A DNA stretch of 28,467 bases from JAKQIM01 sp964633225. Its GTDB lineage: Bacteria; Chloroflexota; Anaerolineae; Anaerolineales; UBA4823. Below the pieces are notes generated by a model that was not told the origin of the DNA, ran no database searches, and was given only the letters and a program-made list of their open reading frames with translations. Location: the NCBI GenBank assembly GCA_964633225.1, contig CAZWFQ010000047.1, forward strand, positions 1 to 28,467, written 5' to 3'. The first letter of the stretch is position 1. Each line of letters begins with the position of its first letter. The position numbers were made by a program, and so were the translations under genes. Below, piece after piece: positions 27,334 to 28,467 of the stretch.

Positions 27334-28467
27334 ATGTATGACACCATCGTCGTTGGCAGCGGCCCCGGCGGCGCCACCGCCGCTTACTTCTTATCGCAAG
27401 CCGGCCAACAGGTTTTGCTGCTCGAAAAAGAGAAACTGCCGCGTTACAAAGCCTGCGGCGGCGGCATTCCCGTCGAGCTGCTCAAGCAGTTCCCTTTCTC
27501 CTTCGAACCGGTCATCCAATCGCATGCCCGCTCGGTTTCTTACGCCCTCGGCGAGCTAGAAATCACCCACCCCCTGCCCAAATCTCCCATCAACCTGGTC
27601 ATGCGCCAGCAGTTCGACTTCCACCTCCTGGCCCACACCCAGGCCGAGATCCGCCAGGGGGCCGCCGTGCAGCGCGTCATCGAGAAAAAAGACAGCCTTG
27701 TGGTCGAGACCCGCACCGGTGAACGCTACGAGGCCCGCCACCTGGTCGCCGCGGACGGGGCTAACTCGGTTGTGGCCCACGCCTTGGGGCTGCGCCGTAA
27801 GAAGGCCCTCGGCGCCGCCCTCGAAGCCGAGGTCACGCCGCCTGAAGCGATCATGCGCCGCTTTCGCAACGCCCCCCTGTTCATATTCGGAGAGATTTAC
27901 CTCGGTTACCTGTGGATCTTCCCCAAGGCAGACCACCTCTCGGTCGGCATCGGCTCTTTTCACCCCCGCCCCGGCAAGCTGCAAGCCACCCTGCGCCGTG
28001 TCATGGCCCGCTACGGCATCTCGCTGGAGGGTGTGCCCCTGCACGGCCATCCCCTCCCCATTTACCTGCGCCGCCAGCCGCTGGCCACTGCCCGTAGCCT
28101 GCTGGTCGGCGATGCCGCTGGCCTGGTCGACCCCTTCACCGGCGAGGGCATCCGCTTCGCCATCCAAAGCGGTCGCCTGGCCGCCGAAGCCATCCTTTCA
28201 GGCCAACTGGCGCGCTACGAGCCACAGGTCTTTCGCCAAATCGGGGCCGATCACCTGTGGGCTGCCGGGCTGGCCCTCCTCTTCCACCACCTGCTTCCCT
28301 TCTGCTACCTCTTTGGCGTCTGCAACCCTTACGCCACCCAGGCCTTTACCGACCTGCTCAACGGCCGCGCCCATTACCCCCAGGTCATCTTGCGCATCTT
28401 TGGCACCCTGCCCCTCTTCCTGGGCATCGCAATCTTCCAGGCCGTGGTCACCCTGGCCGGCCTGCTG
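27334..28467 (+). CDS. Geranylgeranyl reductase-family FAD-dependent oxidoreductase (3' truncated by window edge)
   Basis: Open for 378 codons to the end of the window. It starts MYDTIVVGSGPGGATAAYFL, a Rossmann FAD-binding motif (residues 8-13, GSGPGG). RYKACGGGIP is the Cys-Gly motif of the geranylgeranyl reductase family, and LLVGDAAGLVDPFTGEGI is the second FAD motif. Such enzymes saturate isoprenoid chains of lipids, quinones or tetrapyrrole tails. The C-terminal part turns hydrophobic (LALLFHHLLPFCYLFG; LPLFLGIAIFQAVVTL), suggesting membrane contact. The ATG is one base after the guaB stop, so the two are probably co-transcribed. The substrate is unknown. Confidence 0.88.
   Translation, partial: MYDTIVVGSGPGGATAAYFLSQAGQQVLLLEKEKLPRYKACGGGIPVELLKQFPFSFEPVIQSHARSVSYALGELEITHPLPKSPINLVMRQQFDFHLLAHTQAEIRQGAAVQRVIEKKDSLVVETRTGERYEARHLVAADGANSVVAHALGLRRKKALGAALEAEVTPPEAIMRRFRNAPLFIFGEIYLGYLWIFPKADHLSVGIGSFHPRPGKLQATLRRVMARYGISLEGVPLHGHPLPIYLRRQPLATARSLLVGDAAGLVDPFTGEGIRFAIQSGRLAAEAILSGQLARYEPQVFRQIGADHLWAAGLALLFHHLLPFCYLFGVCNPYATQAFTDLLNGRAHYPQVILRIFGTLPLFLGIAIFQAVVTLAGLL

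Noticed and set aside
25872..27377. 501-codon minus-strand open frame opposite guaB
   Set aside because: A GC-skew shadow; the plus strand encodes an unmistakable IMPDH-family protein with a strong ribosome site.

Overview
The window is GC-rich bacterial chromosome from a draft or metagenome-type assembly: it contains three 100-N scaffold gaps, at 11974-12073, 23191-23290 and 25176-25275. The gene set and protein style suggest Chloroflexota, most likely class Anaerolineae. Pointers are a very large zinc-ribbon/cyclase/AAA/TPR regulator, a PAP2-like membrane protein, a secreted Ig-like protein with a Pro/Thr stalk and C-terminal anchor, and a Trp-repeat subtilase. This assignment is inferred from gene content; no rRNA or other phylogenetic marker search was possible.

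Layout: (1) 1-3801, plus strand: the 3' part of a uvrA-family gene, then a tightly packed ABC-2 exporter (ATPase and two permeases). (2) 3864-6499, minus strand: tdk-hpt-cca, ending in an intrinsic terminator. (3) 6588-7869, minus strand: rplU-rpmA-rpmE behind a perfect sigma70-type promoter and a structured leader. The rpmE product carries an extra domain resembling the RNA polymerase alpha C-terminal domain. (4) 8053-11532, plus: a 1159-residue class III nucleotidyl cyclase/ATPase/TPR protein. (5) 11609-13785, minus: a secreted subtilisin-like protease with a 7-residue Trp/Tyr/Gly tandem repeat. Its leader contains a convincing cyclic-di-GMP-I (GEMM-I) riboswitch followed by an intrinsic terminator. 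(6) 14016-16841, plus: a four-subunit 2-oxoacid:ferredoxin oxidoreductase (delta-alpha-beta-gamma). It shares a bidirectional terminator with the convergent ppdK gene (16906-19671, minus). (7) 19981-28467, plus: PAP2-like membrane protein, Ig-like surface protein, pth, mfd (two gaps), an IMPDH/GMP reductase-family gene, and a geranylgeranyl-reductase-family flavoprotein running off the end.

Functional themes: nucleotide salvage and tRNA end repair (tdk, hpt, cca, guaB), translation (L21, L27, L31, Pth), DNA repair (UvrA, Mfd), and anaerobic 2-oxoacid/pyruvate metabolism (Kor/Vor plus PPDK). Second-messenger signalling is represented by a nucleotidyl cyclase gene convergent with a riboswitch-controlled protease gene.

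The strongest discoveries are the c-di-GMP riboswitch on the repeat-bearing protease, with a visible mutually exclusive antiterminator that predicts an OFF switch, and the L31-alphaCTD fusion. Two of the three gaps are flanked by identical sequence (55 and 30 nt). Collapsing each restores the reading frame, so those gaps may be overlaps rather than missing sequence.
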